Source of the DNA: Thermoleophilaceae bacterium
GTDB taxonomy: Bacteria; Actinomycetota; Thermoleophilia; Solirubrobacterales; Thermoleophilaceae
Length of the DNA stretch: 48,402 nucleotides
Assembly (NCBI GenBank): GCA_016929195.1
Contig: JAFGJG010000108.1
Coordinates: 1-48,402 of the forward strand
Direction of reading: 5' to 3'
Part shown: piece after piece, positions 6,700 through 15,017 of the stretch
Numbering within the stretch: position 1 is the first letter of the stretch
How the letters are laid out: each line of letters begins with the position of its first letter
Program-made: the position numbers and the translations under genes
The notes under the pieces: model-generated
Told to the model about the DNA's origin: nothing
The model's database searches: none
The model's input: only the letters and a program-made list of their open reading frames with translations

Positions 6700-7604
6700 T
6701 CGCCACCGCCGACTACCAGCTCGTCAGCGAGGCGGCCGGCTGGACCGACCGGCCGGGCGGCGCGACGGTGCTGCTCCACGGCAGCGACACGATCGACTTC
6801 CTCCAGGGGCAGGTGACGAACGACGTCGAGGCGCTCGCTCCCGGAACCGGCTGTTACGCCGCCGTCCTGAACCACAAGGGCAAGCTCCGCACCGACCTGC
6901 GGGTGCTGCGCGGCGCCGACTGGTTCCAGCTCGACACGGATCAGGTGGGCGCCGCGGTGCTGCTTCACATGGTCCGGACCTACACGCTCGGTCGTGAGGT
7001 CTCCGTCGAGGACCTGAGCACCACACGCCCGGTGCTCAGGCTGGTCGGGCCGGCGGCGGCGGACCCGCTCGACGTCGCGCCCGCGGCCGACGAGCACTCG
7101 TTCGCGGAGGGCGAGCACGGCATCTACGTGCGGACCCCGCTCGGCGTGGACGTGTTCACCCCCGACCTCGACGCGGCGGTGGCCGCCTTCGGCGTTCCGC
7201 GCGTCTCCGAGGAGGCGGTGGAGTGCGTGCGCATCGAGATCGGGCGCCCGCGGCTCGGGCTCGACATGGACGGCGACACGATCCCGCAGGAGGCCGGCCT
7301 CAACGAGCGGGCGGTGAGCTTCACGAAGGGCTGCTACGTCGGCCAGGAGACCGTGGCGCGGCTCCACTACAGGGGCAAGCCGAACCGCCATCTGCGCGGC
7401 CTGCGGCTCGACGCGCCCGCGGCGCGCGGCGACGAGATCCTCCTCGGCGACAAGGTCGTGGGCAGGGTCGGCTCGGCGTGCGAGTCGCCGCGGCTCGGGC
7501 CGATCGCCCTAGCGCTCGTGCGGCGCGAGGCGACCCCGGGCGACGAGGTCCTCGTGGCGGGCACACCCGCCACCGTCGCCGAGCTGCCCTTCTCGGGTGC
7601 CTGA
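6696..7604 (+). CDS. ygfZ: YgfZ/GcvT-like folate-binding protein
   Basis: A 302-aa protein of the GcvT/YgfZ family, which binds tetrahydrofolate and helps in assembly or repair of certain iron-sulfur enzymes. The diagnostic motif KGCYVGQE is at residues 211-218, with the Cys that defines the YgfZ branch. Early segments (LLHGSDTIDFLQGQVTNDV and NHKGKLRTDLRV) also match the family. It is somewhat shorter than the E. coli protein. It starts at GTG 6696, overlapping the previous stop (GTGA), and its end overlaps the acyltransferase start by 8 nt. Function is taken from the family. Confidence 0.88.
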   Translation: MIATADYQLVSEAAGWTDRPGGATVLLHGSDTIDFLQGQVTNDVEALAPGTGCYAAVLNHKGKLRTDLRVLRGADWFQLDTDQVGAAVLLHMVRTYTLGREVSVEDLSTTRPVLRLVGPAAADPLDVAPAADEHSFAEGEHGIYVRTPLGVDVFTPDLDAAVAAFGVPRVSEEAVECVRIEIGRPRLGLDMDGDTIPQEAGLNERAVSFTKGCYVGQETVARLHYRGKPNRHLRGLRLDAPAARGDEILLGDKVVGRVGSACESPRLGPIALALVRREATPGDEVLVAGTPATVAELPFSGA

Positions 7605-8610
7605 GCGGCGCGACCGGCGCCGGGCGCCGAGAAGCCGCCACGGCCTGAGCGGAGCGAGCCCACTGCTCGGCGGGCCGCTGACGACGGCCGCGGGGGCCGA
7701 GGAGCCGCGCTCCCCCTCCCCCGCCTACGACGCCCGCGGCGGGGCGCTCGACCATCCGCCCCAGGCCCCGGAGGCGCATCCCGAGCCGCGCGAGCTGAGG
7801 ACGCTGATCCCGCCGTCCGACGAGGGACGTGCGCTCGACGACTGGGGCCGCTCGGAGCGCGTATACGACCTGCTCGAGCCGGTGCTCGACTTCTACTACC
7901 GGCACTGGTTCCGCGTGGACGTGGGCGGGATCGAGAACGTGCCCGCCGACGGCGGCGCCCTGCTCGTGTCGAACCACGCCGGCGCGCTGCCGCCCGACGG
8001 GCCGATGATCGTCCAGGCGATCCGGCACGAGCATCCGCGCCCGCGACCGGTCTACATGCTCGGCGAGAACTGGTTCAAGGGCTATCCCGGCGTGGGCATG
8101 CTGGCGAACAAGATCGGGCTGGTCGGCGCGCATCCCGCAAACGCGCAGCGCCTCCTCCGCGACGAGGGCCGCCTCGCGCTGGTCTTCCCGGAGGGTCAGA
8201 AGGGGTCGCGCAAGCTCTACTGGCAGCGCTACCGGCTGCGCCGCTTCGGGCGCGGCGGCTTCGTCCGCACGGCGATCAGGGCGGGCGTGCCGATCGTGCC
8301 GGTCGCCGTGATCGGCGCCGAGGAGGCCATGCCGATCTTCGCGCACGTCCCGCTGCTTCAGCGCCTCACCGGCCTCATCTACTTCCCGGTCAACCACGCG
8401 TTCCCGCACTTCGGGCTCGCCGCGGCGGGCATGTACCTGCCGGCGAAGTTCAAGATCCGCTTCCTCGAGCCGGTCGACCTCTCCGCGCACGGGGCCGAGG
8501 ACGCGGAGGACGTGGCGCTCGTGCAGAGCATCGCCGAGGACATCCGCGGCCGCATCCAGGCGGAGCTCGACACGCTCCTCGCTGCGCGTACGTCCGTGTG
8601 GTTCGGTTAG
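7597..8610 (+). CDS. PlsC-like phospholipid/glycerolipid acyltransferase
   Basis: A 337-aa protein with an LPLAT (1-acylglycerol-3-phosphate acyltransferase-like) domain. The acyl-transfer His motif appears as SNHAGALPPDG (about 125-135). The spacing to Asp is two residues longer than the classical HX4D, a variant I associate with a subgroup of these enzymes. The glycerol-binding FPEG motif is at 197-200. Roughly the first 75 residues are a Pro/Ala/Arg-rich segment without conserved features, so the true start could lie downstream of the GTG at 7597. It should acylate lysophosphatidate or a related lipid at the membrane. It overlaps the YgfZ-like gene by 8 nt. Confidence 0.8.
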   Translation: MPERRDRRRAPRSRHGLSGASPLLGGPLTTAAGAEEPRSPSPAYDARGGALDHPPQAPEAHPEPRELRTLIPPSDEGRALDDWGRSERVYDLLEPVLDFYYRHWFRVDVGGIENVPADGGALLVSNHAGALPPDGPMIVQAIRHEHPRPRPVYMLGENWFKGYPGVGMLANKIGLVGAHPANAQRLLRDEGRLALVFPEGQKGSRKLYWQRYRLRRFGRGGFVRTAIRAGVPIVPVAVIGAEEAMPIFAHVPLLQRLTGLIYFPVNHAFPHFGLAAAGMYLPAKFKIRFLEPVDLSAHGAEDAEDVALVQSIAEDIRGRIQAELDTLLAARTSVWFG

Positions 8611-8625
8611 GGTCCGCTGCGGAGG

Positions 8626-9060
8626 ATGACCGCGAGAGGTAAGAGGCCACGCATCGGCGCGGCGGCGCTGGCGGTCATCGTCGCCGGCGGCCTTGCCGCG
8701 TGCGGCGACGAGGACTTCAAGAACGATCCCCGCCCACCGGTCACGATCGACCTCACCGGGGTCATACAGAGCAACAAGGTGACCGTGTCGCCGGCCTCGG
8801 TCGGCGCCGGGCCCGTGGCGATCACGATCGCGAACCAGACCGACGACCCGCACACGATCTCGCTTCGCGGCGGCTCGATCGACACCACCGTCGGCCCGGT
8901 GGCGCCCACCGACACGGCCACGATCCGCCGCACGCTCGAGCGCGGCGAGTACGAGGTGAGCGCCGGCGGGGAGGCCGCCGTGCCGCGCGAGATCAAGCCC
9001 GCGACGCTCGAGGTGGGCGCCGAGCGGAAGAGCGGCAGCACGGACCTGCAGCTGCCCTAG
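8626..9060 (+). CDS. Small secreted lipoprotein, cupredoxin-like fold suspected
   Basis: A 144-aa lipoprotein: a positively charged N-terminus, a hydrophobic core and the lipobox GLAAC with Cys26. The mature part is beta-rich, with TVSPASVGAGPVAITIANQTDDPHTISLRGG and ERGEYEVSAGG. That pattern is typical of cupredoxin-like proteins, but no complete copper ligand set (Cys-His-Met) is visible. TAGGGT, formed on the preceding gene's TAG stop, lies 12 nt before the ATG and may act as a -10. It ends only 5 nt from the end of the convergent gene at 9066. Function unknown. Confidence 0.7.
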   Translation: MTARGKRPRIGAAALAVIVAGGLAACGDEDFKNDPRPPVTIDLTGVIQSNKVTVSPASVGAGPVAITIANQTDDPHTISLRGGSIDTTVGPVAPTDTATIRRTLERGEYEVSAGGEAAVPREIKPATLEVGAERKSGSTDLQLP

Positions 9061-9065
9061 AGGGC

Positions 9066-10385
9066 CTAGAGCTCCATCTGGTCGTCACGAGGGGCGGGCG
9101 GCGGGGCCGCGTCGCCCAGGACCAGCACGTCGACCTCGACCAGGTGGGCGCGCACGCGAGCCGCGAGCTCGTCCACCAGCTCGTAGGCCCTGTCGATGTT
9201 CGTCTTCGCGCCGGTGAGCTGGCTCTTCACCCGCCGCACGTCCTCCATGGAGTTGAGCGCGCGCTCGACGACGTCGTGGACGGCGGCGCCGTCCACGCCC
9301 TCGCCCCCGCTCCGTGACATGAGGACGCGCGCCCGCGCCAGCCGGTAGGCGACCTCGAGCGTCAGGCCCTCGGGATCGTCGGGGTCGAGCGCGACCAGCA
9401 GCTTGTCGCCGTTGTACTCGCGCAGCGGCTCGAGCTTGGCCGGCAGCTCGTCGGCGGTCGGCACGACGAGCACGGCGAAGTCGGCGTCGCGGTCCGACAG
9501 CGCGCGGTCGAGCTCCTCGAGCGCGCCGGGCTTCGACAGCCGCCTGTCCTTTGCCTCGAACACGACGCGGCCGCGCGTGGGCCCGTCGCAGGCGCCGATG
9601 TCCACCACGACGTCGCCGGTCTTGCCGGAGGCGCCGGGCCGATCGCCGACCGCCTCGGCCACGTCGCCCTGGCGGAGCGCCAGCGCGTCCACGGCCTCGG
9701 CGACCGAGACCTCGAAGCTGCGTCCCTTGGCGGTGCCGCGCTCGCGCTCGGCGCCCACCTCGTCGAGCTTGTCCTTCTCGTCCCGCAGCGCCTGCAGCTC
9801 CTTCTGGAGCTCGCCGAGCTGCTGGAGCAGCGCGCGCTGCGTGGCGTGCGAGCGGTTGGCGGCCTGGTTGATCGACTCGAGCGCGCCCGCCTTGAAGTCC
9901 GCGAGCGGGTTCGAGCCGTCGGCGGCCGAGAACTGCCGCATCAGGTCCTCGCGCGAGCGCGTCATCGCCTCGGCCACGAGCTCCCGTACGCGGTTCTGGA
10001 CCGACGCCGAGCTGCCGTCGCCGAACAGCTTCTCCAGGTCGCGCGCGAGCCGCCCGCTCTCGGGCCCGAAGACCTCGTCGACCTTCGTGCCGAAGTGCTC
10101 GGCCACGGTGCGCGCCTTGTCGGTGAACTGGCGCTCGAGCTCGCGCGACGCGCGCTCGAACTCTGTCTTCACGTACTCGGCGTTGGCGGACGCCTGCTCG
10201 CGGTCGAGCACGCGCGCGCCGATGACGAGCGCGTCGCGAACCGTCTTGGCCGGGTCGTCCCCGGCCTGCTCGCGCTCGCGGACGAGCCTGACCGCGCATT
10301 CGTCCTGGACATCGAGCTCGCGCACGACGAGCCGGTCGCCTACCAGGGCGACATGCGCCTGCCTGAGTGGAGTTGCGGCTTCCAT
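9066..10385 (-). CDS. Coiled-coil protein with a PD-(D/E)XK nuclease-like core
   Basis: A 439-aa soluble protein. Residues 30-215 are charged and helical, with heptad-like runs (LLQQLGELQKELQALRDEKDKLDEV). They are followed by a compact domain: GRSFE (Glu225), GDVVVDIG (Asp258) and FEAKD (Glu277-x-Lys279). That order and spacing fit the PD-(D/E)XK nuclease fold, and the architecture recalls RmuC or DUF2130-type proteins. The C-terminal 80 residues are again helical. It stands alone, convergent with the lipoprotein gene 5 nt away. The ATG at 10385 has no ribosome site; TACGGT lies 14 nt upstream. Nuclease activity and role in DNA maintenance are inferred. Confidence 0.65.
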   Translation of the reverse strand: MEAATPLRQAHVALVGDRLVVRELDVQDECAVRLVREREQAGDDPAKTVRDALVIGARVLDREQASANAEYVKTEFERASRELERQFTDKARTVAEHFGTKVDEVFGPESGRLARDLEKLFGDGSSASVQNRVRELVAEAMTRSREDLMRQFSAADGSNPLADFKAGALESINQAANRSHATQRALLQQLGELQKELQALRDEKDKLDEVGAERERGTAKGRSFEVSVAEAVDALALRQGDVAEAVGDRPGASGKTGDVVVDIGACDGPTRGRVVFEAKDRRLSKPGALEELDRALSDRDADFAVLVVPTADELPAKLEPLREYNGDKLLVALDPDDPEGLTLEVAYRLARARVLMSRSGGEGVDGAAVHDVVERALNSMEDVRRVKSQLTGAKTNIDRAYELVDELAARVRAHLVEVDVLVLGDAAPPPAPRDDQMEL

Positions 10386-10536
10386 GGTTGTCCAGTCCCA
10401 CCGTAGGGGCGGAACCTGACGGAACGGGCGTTCGCCGCCGGCACGGTCCCGCCACGCGTTCGACGGGGGCTCGTCGAGTTATGCATCCCATGGGTGCACA
10501 AGTGGACAAACCCCCCTGCGACCTGGCGCGACGCGG
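10386..10536. other. Intergenic stretch with one imperfect palindrome
   Basis: This 151-nt gap upstream of the coiled-coil nuclease-like gene holds TGCATCCCATGGGTGCA (10482-10498). It would be a perfect 16-nt palindrome but for one extra T, and it could be an operator about 100 nt before the ATG. Nothing else is recognisable. Confidence 0.3.
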
Positions 10537-11277
10537 CTAGCGAGCGGCCGCCGGCAGCCAGTCCGGCGGGAAGACCCGCCCGATCCGGCCGGGGAAGCGC
10601 GGCACCACCGCCTGGGCGTGCGCCCCGGCCGGGCGGCGCTCGATCCAGCCGCTGAGGTCGTCGAGCGTCATCAGCAGGCGCACGCTCGTGGCCACCTGGT
10701 AGTCGGCCACGTTGGGCTGGTCGCCGCCGATCACGCCCTGGGCGAGGAGGCCGTCCACCCTGTCGAGCTGCGCGGGAAGCGCGGCCAGGTCGCGGCGGGC
10801 GTGCTCGTCGTCCGCGCGGTTGAGGCGCGCGGCGAGCCGGATGATCGGCGGCGCCACCGCGGTGGCCACCGGCACAGGCAGCCCGAGCTTGGCGTCCTCC
10901 AGGTAGCTCCCGAGCGTCGAGCGGTCGCGCCTGAGCGCGTTCCAGACGAGCCGTCGCGCGGCCGGCTGGAGGACCTCGTCCGCCCAGCCCTCGGCGCGCA
11001 GCACGGCGTCGCGGCCGTCGGCCTCCGCGGGCACGAGCGGCGGGGACGGCACGAGCGTGTCGAGCGCGAGCGCGATCGTCCGGGTTCCCTGGAGCCGCCG
11101 GCCGTCGAGGCGCACCGCCGGCACGGTGACCCCCGGAAAGCCGAGCAGGCGCAGCATGACGCGGTGGATTCCCGCCACCAGGTCCAGCCTGCGCACCTCG
11201 ATTCCCTTGCGCTCGAGCATGAGCTGGCCCGCGAGTGCCGGATGGGAGCCGGGTACGCCGAACAGAGTCGCGCGCAC
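10537..11277 (-). CDS. Glutathione S-transferase-like protein
   Basis: A 246-aa protein with an N-terminal thioredoxin-like half (VRATLFGVPGSHPALAGQLMLERKGIEVRRLDL, then FPGVTVPAVRLDGRRLQGTRTIALALD) and an all-helical C-terminal half containing GGDQPNVADYQVATSVRLLM, the usual Asp-containing N-capping segment of GST folds. The GTG at 11277 is chosen because it begins the fold and because TAGGAT lies 8 nt upstream on the minus strand. An ATG at 11310 would add a short tail. Actinobacteria use mycothiol rather than glutathione, so the thiol substrate is uncertain. It is divergent from the MarR gene and could share its control. Confidence 0.75.
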   Translation of the reverse strand: MRATLFGVPGSHPALAGQLMLERKGIEVRRLDLVAGIHRVMLRLLGFPGVTVPAVRLDGRRLQGTRTIALALDTLVPSPPLVPAEADGRDAVLRAEGWADEVLQPAARRLVWNALRRDRSTLGSYLEDAKLGLPVPVATAVAPPIIRLAARLNRADDEHARRDLAALPAQLDRVDGLLAQGVIGGDQPNVADYQVATSVRLLMTLDDLSGWIERRPAGAHAQAVVPRFPGRIGRVFPPDWLPAAAR

Positions 11278-11285
11278 GGCGGCTG

Positions 11286-11291
11286 ATCCTA
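11286..11291 (-). promoter_or_regulatory. -10-like hexamer for the GST-like gene
   Basis: TAGGAT (11291 to 11286) lies 8 nt before the GTG at 11277. This supports that start and a leaderless mRNA. Confidence 0.4.
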
Positions 11292-11297
11292 ACCCCG

Positions 11298-11326
11298 TGG
11301 ACAGGCCCATGCATCTCTGCAATACT
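11298..11326 (+). promoter_or_regulatory. Promoter of the MarR/efflux operon
   Basis: TGGACA (11298-11303) and AATACT (11321-11326) are separated by 17 nt, a standard -35/-10 layout. The -10 ends 7 nt before the ATG at 11334, so the transcript should start at or next to the start codon. Confidence 0.5.
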
Positions 11327-11342
11327 TGCTTGCATGCAAGCA
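11327..11342. promoter_or_regulatory. MarR-type operator over the start codon
   Basis: TGCTTGCATGCAAGCA is a perfect 16-nt palindrome centred on the MarR start codon (ATG at 11334-11336). It adjoins the -10, so binding would block initiation. A further GCAAGCAAA-like half-site follows at about 11354. MarR proteins commonly autoregulate through palindromes of this size. Confidence 0.65.
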
Positions 11343-11798
11343 TCTGTATCGCCGACGCAAGCAAATCGGTCCGCGGAGCTCACCGCCGACCTCGCGGCGC
11401 TGTTCAGGCACCTGCTGGGGGCGACGACCGCGGAGTTCATGCAGACGATCGACAAGCTCGGCCTGTCCTTCACCCAGGTGAAGACCCTTCAGGTGCTCGA
11501 CGAGGCCGAGGGCCCCCTGAGCGTGAAGACGCTGTCGGACCGGCTAGGCCTCTCCCTCCCCGCGGTCAGCCGCGGGGTCGAGTCGCTCGTGCAGCGCGGC
11601 GAGGTGAAGCGCGAGGAGTGCGTGAGCGACCGCCGCTCGAAGCTCGTGGAGCTCAGCGCACGCGGGCGCCGCACCTACGGCCGGCTGGTCGAGCTGAAGG
11701 TGGCCGGCGTCAGGCGATTCGTGGACGAACTGGAACCCGGCCATCGCGACGCCCTGGCGGACGCGCTGCGGCCGGTCGTGGAAAGGACCGTGGGATGA
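11334..11798 (+). CDS. MarR-family transcriptional regulator
   Basis: A 154-aa winged-helix regulator. The order is an N-terminal dimerisation helix (ELTADLAALFRHLLGATTAEFMQTI), the helix-turn-helix (GPLSVKTLSDRLGLSLPAVSRGVESLVQRGEV), the wing (KREECVSDRRSKLVELSARGR) and C-terminal dimerisation helices. MarR proteins are dimeric repressors that release DNA on binding phenolic or other small molecules. The stop overlaps the next start (ATGA), tying it to the MFS exporter, the usual arrangement for a drug-responsive pump. A perfect palindrome covers its own start codon. The GST-like gene on the other side may be a co-regulated detoxification gene. Confidence 0.92.
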   Translation: MQASVSPTQANRSAELTADLAALFRHLLGATTAEFMQTIDKLGLSFTQVKTLQVLDEAEGPLSVKTLSDRLGLSLPAVSRGVESLVQRGEVKREECVSDRRSKLVELSARGRRTYGRLVELKVAGVRRFVDELEPGHRDALADALRPVVERTVG

Positions 11799-13357
11799 CC
11801 GACCGCATTCGGCTCAACGAGGACAACCGCCGCTGGTGGACGCTCGCGGCGATGTGCTTCGCCCTGTTCATGATCATGCTCGACAACACGGTCGTGAACG
11901 TCGCGCTGCCGTCGATCCAGGACGACCTGGACGCGTCGCTCTCCGGGATCGAGTGGACGGTGAACGCCTACACGCTCACCTTCGCGGTCCTGCTCGTGAC
12001 CGGCGGCCGCCTCGGGGACATCTTCGGGCGCCGGCGGATGTTCCTCTTCGGCGTCGTGGTGTTCGCGCTCTCGAGCGCGGCGATCGGGTTCGCCCCCGAC
12101 CAGCACTGGCTCGTCGCGGGGCGCGCCGTCCAGGGCATCGGCGCCGCGTTCATGATGCCGGGGACCCTCTCGATCATCTCGAACACCTTCCCGCCGGAGG
12201 AGCGCGGAAAGGCGATCGGCACCTGGGCGGGCGTGTCCGCCCTCGCGCTCGCGCTCGGCCCGGTGGTCGGCGGAGCGCTAACCGAGTACGTCTCCTGGCG
12301 CGCGATCTTCTTCCTGAACCTGCCGGTGGCGGCGGGCGCAGTGGCGGTCACGCTGTTCGCCACGCGCGAGTCCCGCGACGAATCCACCGCGCACAGCGTG
12401 GACCTCCCCGGCATCGCGCTGCTGTCGCTGGGCCTGACGTCGCTCGTGCTCGCCCTCGTGGAGGGCAACTCGTGGGGCTGGGGCTCGCCCGAGATCGTGG
12501 CCCTCCTCGCCACCGCCGCGATCGGCCTGGTCGGGTTCGCCCTGCTCGAGCCGCGCGTGCGCGAGCCGATGGTCGACTTCACGTACTTCCGCTCGCGGAC
12601 CTTCGTGGGCGCGAACGCGGTCGCGTTCGTCGTCTCGTTCGCGATGCTCGCGATGTTCTTCTTCATCGCGCTCTACATGCAGAACTCGCTCGGCTACTCG
12701 GCGGTCGAGGCCGGCGTCCGATTCCTTCCCTCGACGCTGATGATCGTCCTGATCGCGCCGCTCGCCGGCCGCCTCGCGGACCGGATCGGCCCGCGGCCGC
12801 TGATGGTCAGCGGCCTGACGCTGACCGCGATCGCGCTGTTCATGCAGACCCGCATCGAGGTCGACACCGGCTACGCCCTGCTGCTGCCCTCGTTCGTGAT
12901 CATGGGCGTGGGCATGGCGCTCACGATGTCGCCGATGTCCACGGCGGCGATGAACGCCGTCGCGCCCGAGAAGGCCGGCGCGGCCTCCGGGATCCTCTCC
13001 ATGAGCCGGATGGTCGGCGGCACGTTCGGCGTGGCGACGATCGGCGCGCTCTTCCAGCATCTGGCGAGCGACCGGCTGAGCGAGTCGCTCGCGGGCCTCC
13101 CGGTGACCGCCGGCCAGCGCGAAGAGCTGGTGGCGAACCTCGGCTCCGGCAGCGGCGGTGACCTGAAGGGACTGGACCCCGCCGTCGCGGGCCAGGTCAA
13201 GGTGGCGGCGAACGACGCCTTCGTCCACGCTCTGTCGAGCGGCATGTGGCTGTCGGCCGCCGTGGCCGCGACCGGCGCCGTGCTCGCGTTCTGGCTGGTC
13301 GCGCCGAAGGTTCGCGCGAAGGCCGTCGAGCCCGCCCCGGAGCCGGTCGGCATCTAG
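11795..13357 (+). CDS. MFS exporter of the DHA2 (EmrB/QacA) type
   Basis: A 520-aa drug:proton antiporter with about 14 membrane helices. The first helix holds the family motif LDNTVVNVALPSIQDDL, followed by the loop GGRLGDIFGRRRMFLFG (motif A) and by VQGIGAAFMMPGTLSIISNTFPPEERGKAIGTWAG. The C-terminus is a short charged tail. It is translationally coupled to the MarR regulator (ATGA), so expression should rise when an inducer releases MarR. Substrates cannot be predicted; lipophilic cations, uncouplers or antibiotics are usual for the family. The next gene, ccr, has its own upstream region, so the operon probably ends here. Confidence 0.92.
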   Translation: MTDRIRLNEDNRRWWTLAAMCFALFMIMLDNTVVNVALPSIQDDLDASLSGIEWTVNAYTLTFAVLLVTGGRLGDIFGRRRMFLFGVVVFALSSAAIGFAPDQHWLVAGRAVQGIGAAFMMPGTLSIISNTFPPEERGKAIGTWAGVSALALALGPVVGGALTEYVSWRAIFFLNLPVAAGAVAVTLFATRESRDESTAHSVDLPGIALLSLGLTSLVLALVEGNSWGWGSPEIVALLATAAIGLVGFALLEPRVREPMVDFTYFRSRTFVGANAVAFVVSFAMLAMFFFIALYMQNSLGYSAVEAGVRFLPSTLMIVLIAPLAGRLADRIGPRPLMVSGLTLTAIALFMQTRIEVDTGYALLLPSFVIMGVGMALTMSPMSTAAMNAVAPEKAGAASGILSMSRMVGGTFGVATIGALFQHLASDRLSESLAGLPVTAGQREELVANLGSGSGGDLKGLDPAVAGQVKVAANDAFVHALSSGMWLSAAVAATGAVLAFWLVAPKVRAKAVEPAPEPVGI

Positions 13358-13362
13358 CCGGG

Positions 13363-13368
13363 TACGAT
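13363..13368 (+). promoter_or_regulatory. -10-like hexamer upstream of ccr
   Basis: TACGAT lies 42 nt before the ccr ATG. It would give a leader of about 35 nt that includes the GAGAGGA ribosome site at 13401-13407, unlike the leaderless pattern elsewhere. Confidence 0.35.
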
Positions 13369-13410
13369 CCTCGGGCCCCACACCGATGGCATTTCGACCC
13401 GAGAGGACAG

Positions 13411-14670
13411 ATGGCCCAGATCGACCTGACCAAGCCCAGCGAGCTCTCCGTGGAGCCCGGAACCCTGCCGGACAGCATGTCGGCGTGGGTCATCCGCGAG
13501 GAGCGCGAGGGCGAGCCGCGCGACGCGTTCCAGCTCGAGGAGATCGAGGTGCCCGAGCCCGGTGCGTTCGAGGTGATCGTCCGGGTGATGGCGGCCGGCG
13601 TGAACTACAACAACGTCTGGGCCGCGCTCGGCGAGCCGGTCGGGGTCTGGCGCTACGGCGACCACCCGGAGTTCGGCCACCACATCGGCGGCTCCGACGC
13701 GTCGGGCGTGGTCTGGAAGGTCGGCCCCGGCGTGACGCGCTGGAAGCCGGGTGACGAGGTCATCGTGCACTGCAACCAGGCCTCCTACGAGGACCCGGAG
13801 GTGCACGGGCTCGACCCGCTCGCCGCGCCGAGCCAGAAGATCTGGGGATACGAGACCACCTGGGGCTCGTTCGCCCAGTTCACAAAGGTCCAGGCCCAGC
13901 AGCTCCTCCCCCGCCCCCAGAATCTCACCTGGGAGGAGGCGGCCTCGTACGGGCTCGTCTACTTCACCGCGTACCGGATGCTGATCACGCGCTGCAACCT
14001 CCAGGCCGGCCAGAAGGTGCTGGTCTGGGGCGCCGCCGGAGGCCTCGGCGTGTTCGCCACGCAGATCTGCAAGATGGCGGGGGCGCACGCCGTCGGCGTG
14101 GTGTCCTCGCCCGAGAAGGGCGAGCTCGTGAAGCAGCTCGGCGCGGTGGACTACATCGACCGCGCGGAGTTCAAGGGCATGATGCGCACCGGCAAGGAGT
14201 CGGCCGACGAGGAGAAGGAGCGCTTCAAGGCCTCGCGCGCCTTCGGCAAGCGGATCAAGGAGATCCTCGGCGACTCGCCCGACATCGTGTTCGAGCACGT
14301 CGGCCAGGCCACGTTCCCGACGTCCGTGTTCGTGGTGAAGCCGTTCGGCAAGGTCGTGATCTGCGCCGGCACCACCGGGTACAACCTCGACTTCGACGTC
14401 CGCTACCTGTGGATGCGCCAGAAGGAGATCCTCGGCTCGCACTTCGCGAACGCCTACGAGTGCATGAAGGCGAACGAGCTGATCGAGTCCGGGCAGATCC
14501 GCCCGGTGCTGTGGCGCACGATGGGCTTCGACGGCGTGCCAGAGGCGCACCAGCTGATGCGCGACAACAAGCACGCGGGCAAGATCTCGATCCTCGTCGG
14601 CGCCGGCGAGGAGGGCGCCGGCCGGACGGCTGAGGGCGAGGGCGCCATCTACGCCGAGGTGGGCGCGTGA
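13411..14670 (+). CDS. ccr: Crotonyl-CoA carboxylase/reductase
   Basis: A 419-aa NADPH-dependent enzyme of the medium-chain dehydrogenase superfamily. In this family it reductively carboxylates crotonyl-CoA to (2S)-ethylmalonyl-CoA, the key step of the ethylmalonyl-CoA pathway. Matching segments are GVNYNNVWAALGEPV, GHHIGGSDASGVVWKVG, KIWGYETTWGSFAQFTKVQ, the nucleotide-binding WGAAGGLGVFATQICK and HFANAYECMKANELI. An ATG at 13411 with a GAGAGGA ribosome site upstream fixes the start. The nearby ecm and meaB genes support the pathway. The stop overlaps the next gene (GTGA). The product may also supply ethylmalonyl units to polyketide synthesis, but no such genes are seen. Confidence 0.92.
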   Translation: MAQIDLTKPSELSVEPGTLPDSMSAWVIREEREGEPRDAFQLEEIEVPEPGAFEVIVRVMAAGVNYNNVWAALGEPVGVWRYGDHPEFGHHIGGSDASGVVWKVGPGVTRWKPGDEVIVHCNQASYEDPEVHGLDPLAAPSQKIWGYETTWGSFAQFTKVQAQQLLPRPQNLTWEEAASYGLVYFTAYRMLITRCNLQAGQKVLVWGAAGGLGVFATQICKMAGAHAVGVVSSPEKGELVKQLGAVDYIDRAEFKGMMRTGKESADEEKERFKASRAFGKRIKEILGDSPDIVFEHVGQATFPTSVFVVKPFGKVVICAGTTGYNLDFDVRYLWMRQKEILGSHFANAYECMKANELIESGQIRPVLWRTMGFDGVPEAHQLMRDNKHAGKISILVGAGEEGAGRTAEGEGAIYAEVGA

Positions 14671-15017
14671 TCGCCGTCCACATCAAGTGGGTGGCGAACC
14701 CGTTCCGCGGCGACAAGTTCGCCGAGGGCTGGCGGCCCGCCGCGGAGGCGGTGCTTGACTATGGCGCCACCGAGTGGGCCTTCTTCCGCGCGCTGGACGG
14801 CCGGCTCGACTTCCTTCAGATCGCGGTCTTCCCGTCGAAGGCGCACTTCGAGCGCTACTGGTACTCGGAGCGCATCTCGGAGATCCGGTCCGACCTGCTC
14901 GGGACCTACCAGGTGCCGCTGCTGCCGGCGTTCTTCGAGATCGTTGGCAGCGGCCGGGCCACCGAGCCGGTGGAGCTCGTGGACGAGCCTAGTCCTGCTC
15001 CAGTGGCGCCATCGTGA
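14667..15017 (+). CDS. Hypothetical protein coupled to ccr (dimeric alpha/beta-barrel-like)
   Basis: A 116-aa protein starting at GTG 14667 within the ccr stop (GTGA overlap), so it is probably translated along with ccr. The pattern of strands and helices, with aromatic-rich segments (WAFFRALDGRLDFLQIAVFPSKAHFERYWYSERI), resembles the ferredoxin-like fold of antibiotic-biosynthesis monooxygenase or EthD-type proteins. I cannot assign an activity. Its last 29 nt overlap the convergent clpS gene. Its position suggests a role with ccr, for example handling a pathway by-product, but this is inference. Confidence 0.65.
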   Translation: MIAVHIKWVANPFRGDKFAEGWRPAAEAVLDYGATEWAFFRALDGRLDFLQIAVFPSKAHFERYWYSERISEIRSDLLGTYQVPLLPAFFEIVGSGRATEPVELVDEPSPAPVAPS

